A stretch of 64,000 bases of DNA from Buchnera aphidicola (Pentalonia nigronervosa) (GTDB taxonomy: Bacteria; Pseudomonadota; Gammaproteobacteria; Enterobacterales; Enterobacteriaceae). Position 1 is the first letter of the stretch, and each line of letters opens with the position of its first letter. Location of the stretch: contig CP061275.1 in assembly GCA_014622685.1 (NCBI GenBank), positions 1 through 64,000 of the forward strand, written 5' to 3'. Position numbers and translations under genes: made by a program. Shown here in pieces: positions 44,400-53,797 of this stretch. The notes under the pieces were generated by a model, which was given only the letters and a program-made list of their open reading frames with translations, made no database searches and had not been told where the DNA came from.

Positions 44400-44860
44400 T
44401 GTACTATAAATATAGTAGATTTAAAAAAAGATGTTACGTAATAGATAATAATATTTCTATCGTGTCTCATAATAAAATATAGACGTGATATACAAATACC
44501 TTTGTTGATAAGTTTGTAATATTAATACGTTTACTGAATATAACTTGAAAAAATTGATTTTTTTTAACATTTGGTAACGACATGTGTGCTGATAATATTC
44601 AAATTAAATTCTTTATTTCATTGATATTATAAATTGCGCTGTAACGATTATTTTTTTTAATTTTTATAGAAAAGCGAATACAATTATATTGTAGTAAACG
44701 ATTTATAATAAATAATTCTAATTTTTTATTGTAGATATATATTTTCAATGTACTTCTATATTAAAGAAACGATATCCAGTGCGTATATAATGATATTTAT
44801 ATGCTCGTATGTTTATTTTAACATATAAGCAAGTAAATTAATTTTTAGAATTGAGTAAAG
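44400..44860 (-). pseudogene. ispE: Probable decayed 4-diphosphocytidyl-2-C-methyl-D-erythritol kinase
   Basis: The 788-base gap between prs and prfA has no open gene. On the minus strand short stretches resemble IspE in the right order: KINLLAYML (AKLNLFLYI), then out of phase RAYKYHYIRTGYRFF (RADGYHTLQTLFQFL), and later NQFFQVIFSKRIN (KWYLVAHPGVSI region). The central GGGLGGGSSN motif is not found, and the spacing implies deletions. ispE lies beside prs in enterobacteria and, as I recall, in other Buchnera, which supports the call; sequence alone would not. The flanks 44310-44399 and 44861-45097 show nothing more than possible promoters. Confidence 0.45.
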
Positions 44861-45097
44861 TATATATTATATTTTTATCAAGATATAATAATTTTTAACT
44901 GATTGACTATGTTATTTTGTACAGAATGTATTGCATGTAATTATTTTAATAGAAATGTTTTAATATACGGTATTGTTAATTTAAAATAATATATTTTTAT
45001 AAATTTATACTATTATTTAATAGTAATATAAGTTATACGTGATATTAAATCAATTAAAAAGTGTATTTAAATCAATTTTTTTAAAGATAAGGAATAT

Positions 45098-46186
45098 ATG
45101 TTAAACAATTCTATTTTAGATAAATTAAGAACTTTAAAAAATCGCTTCAATGAAATTGAAATTATTTTAACACAGAAAGACACTGTATTAAATCGAGAAT
45201 ATTTTAAAGATTTATCTAAAGAGTATTTAAAATTATCAGAAATTATTAAACATTTTATTCAATGGGAGCAAATAGAAATTGATCTTAAAAATATTTCTAG
45301 TTTATTTCATGATGTAGAAATGTACGATATGGCAAAGGAGGAAGAAAATGTGTTTCGCAATAAGCAAAAAGAATTAGAAAAAAAAATAAAAATATTATTG
45401 CTACCTGAAGATCCAAATGATAAGTACAGTTGTTTTATTGAAATTAGATCAGCAACTGGAGGTGATGAATCTTCAATTTTTGTTAGTGATTTATTCAAAA
45501 TGTATACTAGGTATTCCGAACATTGCACTTGGAAAGTTGAAATTATTAATGCTAGCGATAATGAAAGAGGCGGTTTTAAGGAAATTATTGCGAAAATTAC
45601 CGGAAAAGGTGTATGTGGTCGATTAAAGTTTGAATCTGGAGGTCATCGTGTTCAGAGAATCCCAGAAACAGAATCACAAGGTAGAATTCACACATCTACT
45701 TGCACTGTAGCAGTAATGCCGGTAATTCCAAAAATTAAAAAAGAAGAAATAAATTTTTCTGATTTAAAAATTGATACCTTTCGTTCTTCTGGTGCTGGTG
45801 GGCAACATGTTAATACTACAGACTCTGCTATTCGTATAACACATCTTCCTACTGGTAATGTAGTAGAATGTCAAGATGAAAGATCGCAACATAAAAACAA
45901 AGCAAAAGCACTATCTATTTTATCGTCTCGTATACATGCTGCTAAAATTGCGAAAAGTAAAGAAGAAAATGCTTCTATGAGACGTATTTTACTAGGTAGT
46001 GGTGAACGATCAGATAGAAATAGAACATATAATTTTCCTCAAAATAGGATTACAGATCATAGAATTAATCTTACTATATACAAATTAGATGAAGTTTTAC
46101 AAGGAAAATTAGATTTATTGATTGATCCGATTATACAAGAACATCAAGCAGATATGTTAAATTCTTTGGCTGATGCACAATCATGA
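45098..46186 (+). CDS. prfA: Peptide chain release factor 1
   Basis: Recognises UAA and UAG and triggers peptide release. The 362-residue protein has the GGQ motif ([16 protein letters not shown]), [27 protein letters not shown] containing the PxT anticodon-like motif as PET rather than the PAT of E. coli, and the C-terminal [15 protein letters not shown]. An AAGGAA element precedes the ATG. The stop overlaps the prmC start (ATGA). Confidence 0.97.
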   Translation: MLNNSILDKLRTLKNRFNEIEIILTQKDTVLNREYFKDLSKEYLKLSEIIKHFIQWEQIEIDLKNISSLFHDVEMYDMAKEEENVFRNKQKELEKKIKILLLPEDPNDKYSCFIEIRSATGGDESSIFVSDLFKMYTRYSEHCTWKVEIINASDNERGGFKEIIAKITGKGVCGRLKFESGGHRVQRIPETESQGRIHTSTCTVAVMPVIPKIKKEEINFSDLKIDTFRSSGAGGQHVNTTDSAIRITHLPTGNVVECQDERSQHKNKAKALSILSSRIHAAKIAKSKEENASMRRILLGSGERSDRNRTYNFPQNRITDHRINLTIYKLDEVLQGKLDLLIDPIIQEHQADMLNSLADAQS

Positions 46187-47016
46187 ACATTCAAAGATGG
46201 TTAAAAAAAACTATCAATAAATTACCTCACGTTGATAATCCTAAGTTTGAAGCTGAGTTTTTATTAGGTTATGTTACACGGTGTACACGAAGTTACATTC
46301 TTACTGCTGATAGCATTCAATTAAATTTAATGGAATTAAAATACTTAGATTATTTAGTTCATCGTCGATCTTTAGGCGAACCAATTGCTTATATAATTGG
46401 AAAAAAAGAGTTTTGGTCTTTGTCTTTAATTGTGTCATATGATACTCTTATTCCAAGACCAGATACAGAAATTTTAGTAGAACAAGCATCGTTAAAAATT
46501 AATAAAAAATTTTCTGTAGTTTTAGATTTAGGTACCGGTTGTGGTGCTGTTGCTTTAGCTTTAGGTAGTATGCACACTGATTGTAATATTATTGGAATTG
46601 ACAAATCGATAAAAGCTCTTGAAATAGCTAAATTAAATGCATTGCAATTAAATTTAAAACATGTGTCGTTCTTTTACAGTGATTGGTTTTCTCATGTAGA
46701 TCAGAAGTTTGATATTATCGTAAGTAATCCACCATATGTCGGAAAACATGAAATGAAATTGCTTAAGCAAGATATATTTTTTGAACCATTGAGCGCAATT
46801 ATATCAGAAAATGATGGTTTTTTAGACATTGAACGTATTATTAAAATGTCTAGTAATTATTTGTTTTTAGGCGGTTGGTTATTAATAGAACACGGATATC
46901 AACAAAGATTACAAGTACAGTTTTTTTTTAGAAAATATAATTTTTCTGAAATAGCATCTTATAAAGATTATGGAGGAAATGATCGTGTAACAATTGGAAG
47001 AAAAATTCATAATTAG
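46183..47016 (+). CDS. prmC: Release factor glutamine methyltransferase
   Basis: PrmC (HemK) methylates the glutamine of the GGQ motif in release factors 1 and 2. The 277-residue protein has an N-terminal helical domain ([29 protein letters not shown]), RPDTEILVE, the SAM-binding [14 protein letters not shown] and the catalytic IVSNPPYVG. Its four-base overlap with prfA, its substrate gene, is the conserved arrangement. Confidence 0.96.
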   Translation: MNIQRWLKKTINKLPHVDNPKFEAEFLLGYVTRCTRSYILTADSIQLNLMELKYLDYLVHRRSLGEPIAYIIGKKEFWSLSLIVSYDTLIPRPDTEILVEQASLKINKKFSVVLDLGTGCGAVALALGSMHTDCNIIGIDKSIKALEIAKLNALQLNLKHVSFFYSDWFSHVDQKFDIIVSNPPYVGKHEMKLLKQDIFFEPLSAIISENDGFLDIERIIKMSSNYLFLGGWLLIEHGYQQRLQVQFFFRKYNFSEIASYKDYGGNDRVTIGRKIHN

Positions 47017-47045
47017 TAAAATATTTTATATGGTATAAAATAAGC

Positions 47046-47102
47046 AATGTATTAATACAAAAAATATAGTTTTATTTTTTATAAACTATATATTAATACA
47101 TT
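47046..47102. repeat. Nested inverted repeat between prmC and sirB1
   Basis: Outer arms AATGTATTAATA (47046-47057) and TATTAATACATT (47091-47102) are perfectly complementary over 12 bases. Inside, TATAGTTT (47065-47072) and AAACTATA (47083-47090) form a further 8-bp stem. The right arms are contiguous, while the left arms are separated by seven bases (CAAAAAA), so an RNA would form a 20-bp stem with one bulge. It may be a terminator for prfA-prmC or a protein-binding site; only two G-C pairs make chance more likely. Confidence 0.55.
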
Positions 47103-47160
47103 ATAATTGCAACAATAAACATTTTTAATTATTTCAAAAAATATTAAAATTATTAATTAT

Positions 47161-47970
47161 ATGAAATCTCTTTCTGATATTGACTTTTCTAAATTGTCAC
47201 TTTTAGATTCTGCTATTGCTGTTTTTCAAATAATTCGATCAGACTTTCCTGTCGAAACTGTTTTGTTTGAGTTGAAAAATAAAATACAAGAAGCTAAATC
47301 TTATGTTTTATCTGAAGTTCAACCTAATCAACAATTAAAAAAATTGTTGGAGTTGTTTTATCATCACTGGCGTTTCTGTGGAGCAAGTGGTATTTACAAA
47401 CTTTCTGATGCTTTATGGATTGATAATGTTTTAAAAACAAGACAAGGTACTGCGGTTTCATTAGGGATTTTATTATTACATATTGCACAAGAGTTAAATT
47501 TACCATTAAATCCTGTTGTTTTTCCTACACAACTTATTTTACGAGCAGATTGGGTGAATCAAAAGAAATGGTTAATCAACCCCTTTAATGGAGATTTATT
47601 AAACCGTCATATTTTAGAAGTGTGGTTAAAGGGTAACATTAGCCCGACGGCTGAATTATATGATAACGATTTATATAAATCTGATGCTATTATTGTAATT
47701 CGTAAAATGTTAGATACATTAAAAGCTGCGTTGATGGAAGAAAAAAAAATAGAACTTGCATTAAATGTAAGTAATCTTATTATAAAAATTGATCCCAATG
47801 ATCCATATGAAATTCGTGATCGAGGGTTAATATACGCACAATTAGAATGTAATCATGTAGCTTTGACAGATTTAATTTATTTTGTCGAACATTGTCCTGA
47901 AGATCCAATTAGCGAAATAATTAAAGTACAAATTCATGCTATTGAACAAAAAAAGATGATCTTGCATTAA
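47161..47970 (+). CDS. sirB1: SirB1 (YchA) family transglutaminase-like/TPR protein
   Basis: Conserved protein of unclear biochemical role found downstream of prmC in enterobacteria. The 269-residue product has YYHWRFCG-like LELFYHHWRFCGASGIYKLSDALWID (written here in two parts: LELFYHHWRFCG and SDALWIDNVL), TRQGTAVSLGILLLHIAQEL, a transglutaminase-like core with FPTQLILRAD and LINPFNGDLL, and a C-terminal TPR-like helical region (DPYEIRDRGLIYAQLECNHVA). Length is that of E. coli SirB1. No signal peptide is seen. Confidence 0.9.
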   Translation: MKSLSDIDFSKLSLLDSAIAVFQIIRSDFPVETVLFELKNKIQEAKSYVLSEVQPNQQLKKLLELFYHHWRFCGASGIYKLSDALWIDNVLKTRQGTAVSLGILLLHIAQELNLPLNPVVFPTQLILRADWVNQKKWLINPFNGDLLNRHILEVWLKGNISPTAELYDNDLYKSDAIIVIRKMLDTLKAALMEEKKIELALNVSNLIIKIDPNDPYEIRDRGLIYAQLECNHVALTDLIYFVEHCPEDPISEIIKVQIHAIEQKKMILH

Positions 47971-48895
47971 ATAATCTATTTTGCAATATTTATTGTGTAA
48001 TCGGCATATTTTTCTTGTGTATTGTTTTAAAATATAGTTTTTTTGATGATCTTTTGTTTATAAAAATTTATGTTTTGTTTTTCTAAGTGAGCATTAAGAT
48101 CATCATATGACATACTTAAAGTGGTCTCATTTTCTCTTGTTTGGCATTGATCTTTTAAATCCAAAGTTAATCTGTTAAGTATGTAAATTTCAATACCGTT
48201 TAATATTTTTAAAAATAGTGTGTCTTGTTTTTATATTTAGTTTAACAATAATGTTATTAGATCGGTCTATATTTTCGTATTTTTCGAAAAATTTAGTAGA
48301 TTGTTTTGTATTTTTATATTTACAACAAGTTTTTTTATAGCTGTTATACATACTGAAATTTCATTTTTTTCTCGTTTTTTTTCACTTCCTGTCAGATCAT
48401 CTGAAATACAAATACCAGATTTGTTTAATGACATTTTTTTCTGAAATCTGCTGTTTTAATATTAGTATTAAATATTTGATTTGGATAAAACTACTTGTGT
48501 TTTGATGACCTTTTCATCATGTTAAATGCTATAAGATAATCGTAATGTAATAAGTTGATAAGAAATCTCTTGTTTTTTTATATATTTTTTCAGTAGATAT
48601 TTGACATAATTTTGTAGTTAATGTACAGTTTTGTCCTCCACTATAATACTAATTATAAACATTTTAAATACATATCGTTTAGTAAATATTTTTAAAAAGA
48701 ATAATACAATTGTTAATTGTTCTTTTTGAAGTTTTTTATTTAACATATAAAAAATAAATAATTTATTTTTGTGGAGTTGATTACATATATGCTTTATTTT
48801 GATTTATAAAAATAGATACTACTATTTGAAATACGTGTTTTATAAAAGATTCAATTAAGTATCTTACAAAGAATTTTTAATAAATATTTTTATAA
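47971..48895. other. Unassigned non-coding stretch between sirB1 and ackA
   Basis: 925 bases without an open gene on either strand. The minus strand at about 48040-48450 has stop-free stretches that read like protein (for example CITAIKKLVVNIKIQNN and SMSYDDLNAHLEKQNINF), separated by stops and frame changes, so a decayed minus-strand gene is likely. I could not match it to a family. The last 100-150 bases presumably carry the ackA promoter. Confidence 0.5.
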
Positions 48896-50137
48896 ATGTT
48901 TTATTTAAGAAAAACAATAGGCGAGAAAATATTGAATAATTTAATTTTAGTTTTGAATTGTGGTAGTTCTTCTATAAAATTTGCAATATTAAATTCTAAA
49001 AAAGAAAAAAAATATTTATTTGGAATAGTAGAACAATTATTTTTATCGAAAACATATGTTACATGGACTTGTTTAGGAAAAAAGCATAAAAAAAATATTG
49101 GATCATATGTATGTCACAAACAAGCATTAAATTTTGTCTTCGAAATTATACTTTCTACGCGACAAGATATTTTAAAAAATTTAATCGGTATTGGTCATAG
49201 AGTAGTACATGGTGGATTAAAAATCAAAAAATCTGTTTTAGTAAATGATAATATTATAAAATATATTAAGGATGCATGTTGTTTTGCTCCATTACATAAT
49301 CCAGTTAATTTAATTGGTATTCAGGAATCTATAAGACAATATCCTTGTTTATCTAAAAAAAATGTAGCTGTGTTTGATACTACATTTTATCAAAATATGC
49401 CTAAAACTGCTTTTTTATATGCTATTCCATATAGATTTTATAAAGATTATAATATTAGACGCTATGGAGCGCATGGTATTAGTCACGATTATGTATCTCG
49501 TAAATGCGCTGTTATTTTAAATAAAAAAATCAGACATTTAAACATTATAACATGTCATTTAGGAAATGGTGCTTCCATTTCTGCAATTCGAAATGGATTG
49601 TGTGTAGATACTTCTATGGGATTGACGCCGCTGGAAGGGTTAGTTATGGGTACACGTAGTGGTGATATAGATCCTGCAGTTATTTTTTTTATGAACAAAC
49701 AACTAAATATAAATATTACGCAAATTGAAGAAATTTTGACAAAAAAATCTGGTTTATTAGGTTTAAGTGGTATCAGCAGTGATTTTCGTTACTTTGAAAA
49801 ACATTACTTTTTAGATAAAAAAGCAAAAATGTCAGTGGATGTTTTTTGTTATAGATTAGCTAAATATATTGGATCGTATTCTATATTAATGGATAATGAT
49901 TTAGATGCATTAGTTTTTACAGGAGGTATAGGAGAAAATGTTCCTTTAGTACGGACGATTGTGATGTCTAAATTGTCTTTATTAAATTTTAACATTTGTG
50001 AAACAAGAAATAAATCTATAAATTTTGGTTTGTCTGGATTAATTACGACGGACAATTCGCGCCCAGCATTTGTAATTTCTACCGACGAAGAACTATCAAT
50101 TGCGCAAGAAACATTGAATATAATTAATAATAAATGA
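48896..50137 (+). CDS. ackA: Acetate kinase
   Basis: Converts acetyl phosphate and ADP to acetate and ATP; works with Pta for substrate-level ATP. The protein has LVLNCGSSSIKFAI, IGHRVVHGG, CCFAPLHNP, VFDTTFYQNMP, RRYGAHGISHDYVS, HLGNGASISAIRNG, TSMGLTPLEGLVMGTRSGDIDPA and FTGGIGENVP, all the acetokinase signatures. The ATG at 48896 gives 413 residues. A TTG at 48932, preceded by AGGCGAG, starts much closer to the family N-terminus (401 residues) and may be the real start. Confidence 0.95.
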   Translation: MFYLRKTIGEKILNNLILVLNCGSSSIKFAILNSKKEKKYLFGIVEQLFLSKTYVTWTCLGKKHKKNIGSYVCHKQALNFVFEIILSTRQDILKNLIGIGHRVVHGGLKIKKSVLVNDNIIKYIKDACCFAPLHNPVNLIGIQESIRQYPCLSKKNVAVFDTTFYQNMPKTAFLYAIPYRFYKDYNIRRYGAHGISHDYVSRKCAVILNKKIRHLNIITCHLGNGASISAIRNGLCVDTSMGLTPLEGLVMGTRSGDIDPAVIFFMNKQLNINITQIEEILTKKSGLLGLSGISSDFRYFEKHYFLDKKAKMSVDVFCYRLAKYIGSYSILMDNDLDALVFTGGIGENVPLVRTIVMSKLSLLNFNICETRNKSINFGLSGLITTDNSRPAFVISTDEELSIAQETLNIINNK

Positions 50138-50182
50138 TGTTTTTTTTAAAATATATATGTAAATTATAATAATAGGAATTTT

Positions 50183-52312
50183 ATGTCACGTATTATAATG
50201 TTAATACCCGTAGATCATGATGTTGGCTTAACCGCAATTAGTTTAAGTTTGATTGATATTTTTTCAAAAAACGTAATAAAAAAAAATAACTATGCACCGA
50301 TTTTGTATTGCTCTTGTGAAAATCATTTTTTAAATTCCGCTCCAATTATTATTAACAAATATTTTTCAGATATGGTTAGTATTTTAGAATATATTGATTT
50401 TTCTTCAGAATTATTTAACTCTGCAAAATATTTTTTTTCATTAGATAAAATTATTAAAGAATGTCATAAAAAAAAAAATATTCATGAATTAATATTGATC
50501 ACGGGTTTAAAAAGTCATAATAATATTTATGCAGAACAAATTAATTATGATATTGCACAAAATATAAGCGCGGAAGTGATATTTGTAATAAATTTAAAAA
50601 ACACTTCTTTAAAATATGCGTTAAAAAAAGAAAATCAAATTAAAATTTTTTTAGAAAGAAAGAAATATAAAAATGTTTTAGGTGTTGTTATTAACAATAT
50701 TAACTCCCCATTTTTGGAAAAAAAATATTGTTTTACGCAAAAGTTAATTTATTTGAAAAAAATAAGAAATAATTATAAAATCAATTATGTTAAAAAAACA
50801 TGTTTTGAACAAAATGTTGTTCCCATTATTGCTCAAATTCCATGGAACAAATGTTTTTTGAAAATATCTCTTACAGATATAAAAAAAATGTTGGATGCGA
50901 CGGTAATTGGATGTAGAAAAAAGTTCAATCGAATTATAACAGAAATATATTTTTTTAATCAAGAATTTCAAAACATGTTGCAGGTTTTTCATTCAGGTTG
51001 CTTAATAATACTTTCGTGGAACCAAATTGATTTTTTTATAAATACATTTTGTTTTAATTTAAAAAATAGTATTGGTGGAATTTTGCTATTTAATTCATTT
51101 AAAACAGACATATGTTTTTTACAAAAAAAATGTCAATTTTTTATTCATAATCACATTCCTATCTTATTTATTCAAAAGAATGTCATAAATCTTGTTACAA
51201 AATTACAAATGATGAATTTTGATTTATTTACTAAAAATAAAAAATATATTAAAAAATTACAGACATATATATCTCGTTTTTTTTCTGATTCATTTAAAAA
51301 ATGTTCTTTAAAAAATACAACACGTAAGGCAATGTTTTCTCCAAGAGAGTTTTGTCATTATCTAGAAAGCATGTCTAGAACGAAAAACAAGCGTATTATA
51401 CTTCCCGAATCTTATGAAGAACGTATCTTACAGGCTGCATCAATATGTTACAGATTAAATATTGCACAGTGTGTATTATTAGGTGATCCGAAGAAAATTT
51501 ATAGCATAGCTCATCATAAAGGTATTCAATTAAGTAAAAATATTGAAATTATTAATCCTTATTTAGTGAGAAACAGTTATATTAAACGATTTATGGATTT
51601 ACGAAAAAACAAAAATTTAGATGAGTTATCGGCAATTAAAAAACTGCAGGATAACATAATGTTAGCAACATTAATATTAGAATCAAATAAAGTTGATGGA
51701 CTTGTTTCTGGATCGATCAATACAACAGCTAATACTGTCCGCCCCGCCTTGCAAATAATTAAGACTGATCTTCAGAATTCATTAGTATCATCTATATTTT
51801 TTATGTTATTGCCAAATCAAGTACTGATTTATGGTGATTGTGCTATCAACATTAATCCTACTGCTGAAGAATTGGCTACAATTGCTATTCAGTCAGCTGA
51901 TTCAGCAAAAATTTTTGGTATAGAGCCTAGAATTGCAATGTTATCGTATTCTACTGGTTATTCTGGTTGTGGTGATTTAGTAGAAAAAATTCGACTTGCT
52001 ACTATGATTGTTAAAAAAAAACGATCTGATTTAATCATTGATGGTCCTATTCAATATGACGCGGCCGTTTCAGATACAGTATTTAAATTAAAGATTCCTA
52101 ATTCTCCAATTTTTGGTTCTGCTACTGTATTTATTTTTCCAGATTTGAATGCAGGAAATATAGCTTATAAAGCCGTACAACGTTCTGCTGATATACTTGC
52201 ACTTGGTCCAATGCTACAAGGGTTAAAAAAACCAGTAAATGATTTATCACGAGGCGCTTCTGTTAGAGATATTATTTACACCATTGCGTTAACATCTATT
52301 CAGTGCATATAA
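50183..52312 (+). CDS. pta: Phosphate acetyltransferase
   Basis: Interconverts acetyl-CoA and acetyl phosphate. At 709 residues it is the long enterobacterial type: an N-terminal CobB/CobQ-like domain (MSRIIMLIPVDHDVGLTAIS, with the P-loop-like region degenerate as in E. coli), a DRTGG-like middle, and the catalytic C-terminal domain from about residue 390 (RIILPESYEERILQAA, NTTANTVRPALQIIKT, ARIAMLSYSTGYSG-like RIAMLSYSTGYSGCG, GPIQYDAAVSD, FIFPDLNAGNIAYKAVQR, GPMLQGLKKPVNDLSRGA). It follows ackA by 45 bases. Confidence 0.96.
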   Translation: MSRIIMLIPVDHDVGLTAISLSLIDIFSKNVIKKNNYAPILYCSCENHFLNSAPIIINKYFSDMVSILEYIDFSSELFNSAKYFFSLDKIIKECHKKKNIHELILITGLKSHNNIYAEQINYDIAQNISAEVIFVINLKNTSLKYALKKENQIKIFLERKKYKNVLGVVINNINSPFLEKKYCFTQKLIYLKKIRNNYKINYVKKTCFEQNVVPIIAQIPWNKCFLKISLTDIKKMLDATVIGCRKKFNRIITEIYFFNQEFQNMLQVFHSGCLIILSWNQIDFFINTFCFNLKNSIGGILLFNSFKTDICFLQKKCQFFIHNHIPILFIQKNVINLVTKLQMMNFDLFTKNKKYIKKLQTYISRFFSDSFKKCSLKNTTRKAMFSPREFCHYLESMSRTKNKRIILPESYEERILQAASICYRLNIAQCVLLGDPKKIYSIAHHKGIQLSKNIEIINPYLVRNSYIKRFMDLRKNKNLDELSAIKKLQDNIMLATLILESNKVDGLVSGSINTTANTVRPALQIIKTDLQNSLVSSIFFMLLPNQVLIYGDCAININPTAEELATIAIQSADSAKIFGIEPRIAMLSYSTGYSGCGDLVEKIRLATMIVKKKRSDLIIDGPIQYDAAVSDTVFKLKIPNSPIFGSATVFIFPDLNAGNIAYKAVQRSADILALGPMLQGLKKPVNDLSRGASVRDIIYTIALTSIQCI

Positions 52313-52348
52313 AAACGTTTTTTCATAAGGATTTACTTGTTGTATTAA

Positions 52349-52609
52349 TTATATTTTAATTATTATGTTACTATTTGGTATACAACAGCATGGAAAAATT
52401 TCTCCTTTATTAAATAAAGCAGCTATAGGCTGTTTTATAAAATATGAGATTTGTCCGTGTATTAGTTGTATTCGGCATATTCCACAATAACCAGATTGGC
52501 ATTGATAATCTATTTGTATATGATTTTTTTTTAAAACGTATAATAGTGATTTATCTTTTATATATAATATTTTTTTTTTGTTAGCGACTTGTATAATAAA
52601 GTTAATCAT
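52349..52609 (-). CDS. yfaE: 2Fe-2S ferredoxin-like protein YfaE
   Basis: YfaE supplies electrons that keep the di-iron/tyrosyl cofactor of ribonucleotide reductase NrdB active. From the ATG at 52609 it is 86 residues (MINFIIQVANKKK), matching E. coli. The cluster cysteines lie in YQCQSGYCGICRIQL and FPCCCIPNS. A start at 52660 would overlap nrdB and add 17 unmatched residues. It follows nrdB by four bases, so nrdA-nrdB-yfaE form one unit. Confidence 0.93.
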   Translation of the reverse strand: MINFIIQVANKKKILYIKDKSLLYVLKKNHIQIDYQCQSGYCGICRIQLIHGQISYFIKQPIAALFNKGEIFPCCCIPNSNIIIKI

Positions 52610-52613
52610 ATAT

Positions 52614-53744
52614 TTATAACTTAAATTTTTGAAATTCGTAATTAGATACTTCTGAATCAATTTGACCCACTAGATAAGAACTAATTTCTGTTTCTTGTGG
52701 AGCATTTTGTATGCTATCAGAAGTAAGCCAAGAATTTATCCACGGAATAGGATTTGATTGTTTTTTAAAATACGCTGAAAGACCAATTGAATTCATACGA
52801 ATATTTGTAATGTACTCTATGTATTGACATAAAATATCTTTATTCAATCCAAGCATTGATCCGTCTTTGAATAAGTATTCAGCCCATTTTTTTTCTTGAT
52901 CTGCAGCTGTAACAAATATTTCAATTGCTTCTTGTTTGCATTCTTTTGCAATATCTATCATAGATTCTTCATTGTTTATGTTATTTAAAATATGTAGTAT
53001 ATGTTGTGTTCCTGTTAAGTGTAGCGCTTCATCTCTTGCAATTAGTCGTATAATTTTTGCGTTCCCCTCCATTAATTCTCGTTCAGCAAATGCAAAAGAA
53101 CAAGCGAAGCTGACATAAAATCTAATAGCTTCCAGTACATTAACACTAATTAAACAAAGATATAATTTTTTCTTTAATAATTGTAAATTGATGTTAATTT
53201 TTTTTTCGTTAATAACATGTGATCCTTCACCTAGTAAATGCCAATAACTGGTCATATTGATTAATTCATCATAGTATGTCGAGATATTTTGAGCACGATC
53301 ATTAATATATTTATTAGAAATAATATCATCAAATATTAAAGATGGAGAATTAACGATATTTCTAATGATATGAGTATATGAACGAGAGTGAATCGTTTCA
53401 GAAAAAGACCATGTTTCAATCCAAGTTTCAAGTTCTGGAATAGAGATAATTGGAAGAAATGCTATGTTTGGACTTCTTCCTTGTATAGAATCTAATAGTG
53501 TTTGATATTTTAAATTACTAACAAAAATATGTTTTTCGTGATCAGGTAAATTATAAAAGTCAATTCTATCTCGAGAAAGATCTATTTCTTCTGGACGCCA
53601 AAAAAATGATAGTTGTTTTTCAATCAATTTTTCGAAGATAGTGTATTTTTGTTGATCATACCTAGCAATATTTACAGGTTGACCAAAAAACATAGGTTCT
53701 TTAAGTTGATCATTTTTTTTTTTTGAAAATGTTGTATAAGACAT
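52614..53744 (-). CDS. nrdB: Ribonucleoside-diphosphate reductase 1 beta subunit
   Basis: Small subunit of class Ia ribonucleotide reductase, holding the di-iron centre and tyrosyl radical. The 376-residue protein has [49 protein letters not shown] (iron ligands and radical tyrosine), [25 protein letters not shown] and the C-terminal [10 protein letters not shown] that docks to NrdA. It starts 53 bases after nrdA. Confidence 0.97.
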   Translation of the reverse strand: MSYTTFSKKKNDQLKEPMFFGQPVNIARYDQQKYTIFEKLIEKQLSFFWRPEEIDLSRDRIDFYNLPDHEKHIFVSNLKYQTLLDSIQGRSPNIAFLPIISIPELETWIETWSFSETIHSRSYTHIIRNIVNSPSLIFDDIISNKYINDRAQNISTYYDELINMTSYWHLLGEGSHVINEKKININLQLLKKKLYLCLISVNVLEAIRFYVSFACSFAFAERELMEGNAKIIRLIARDEALHLTGTQHILHILNNINNEESMIDIAKECKQEAIEIFVTAADQEKKWAEYLFKDGSMLGLNKDILCQYIEYITNIRMNSIGLSAYFKKQSNPIPWINSWLTSDSIQNAPQETEISSYLVGQIDSEVSNYEFQKFKL

Positions 53745-53797
53745 TGTTTTACCTAATTAAAACATTATTTTAAAGTGTATTTATAATTTTTCTAATT

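Noticed and set aside
44440..44650. Minus-strand stretch RYSAIYNINEIKNLI looked like part of LolB, which neighbours ispE in E. coli.
   Set aside because: It lies on the wrong side of the IspE-like fragment for the lolB-ispE-prs order, and the match is short.
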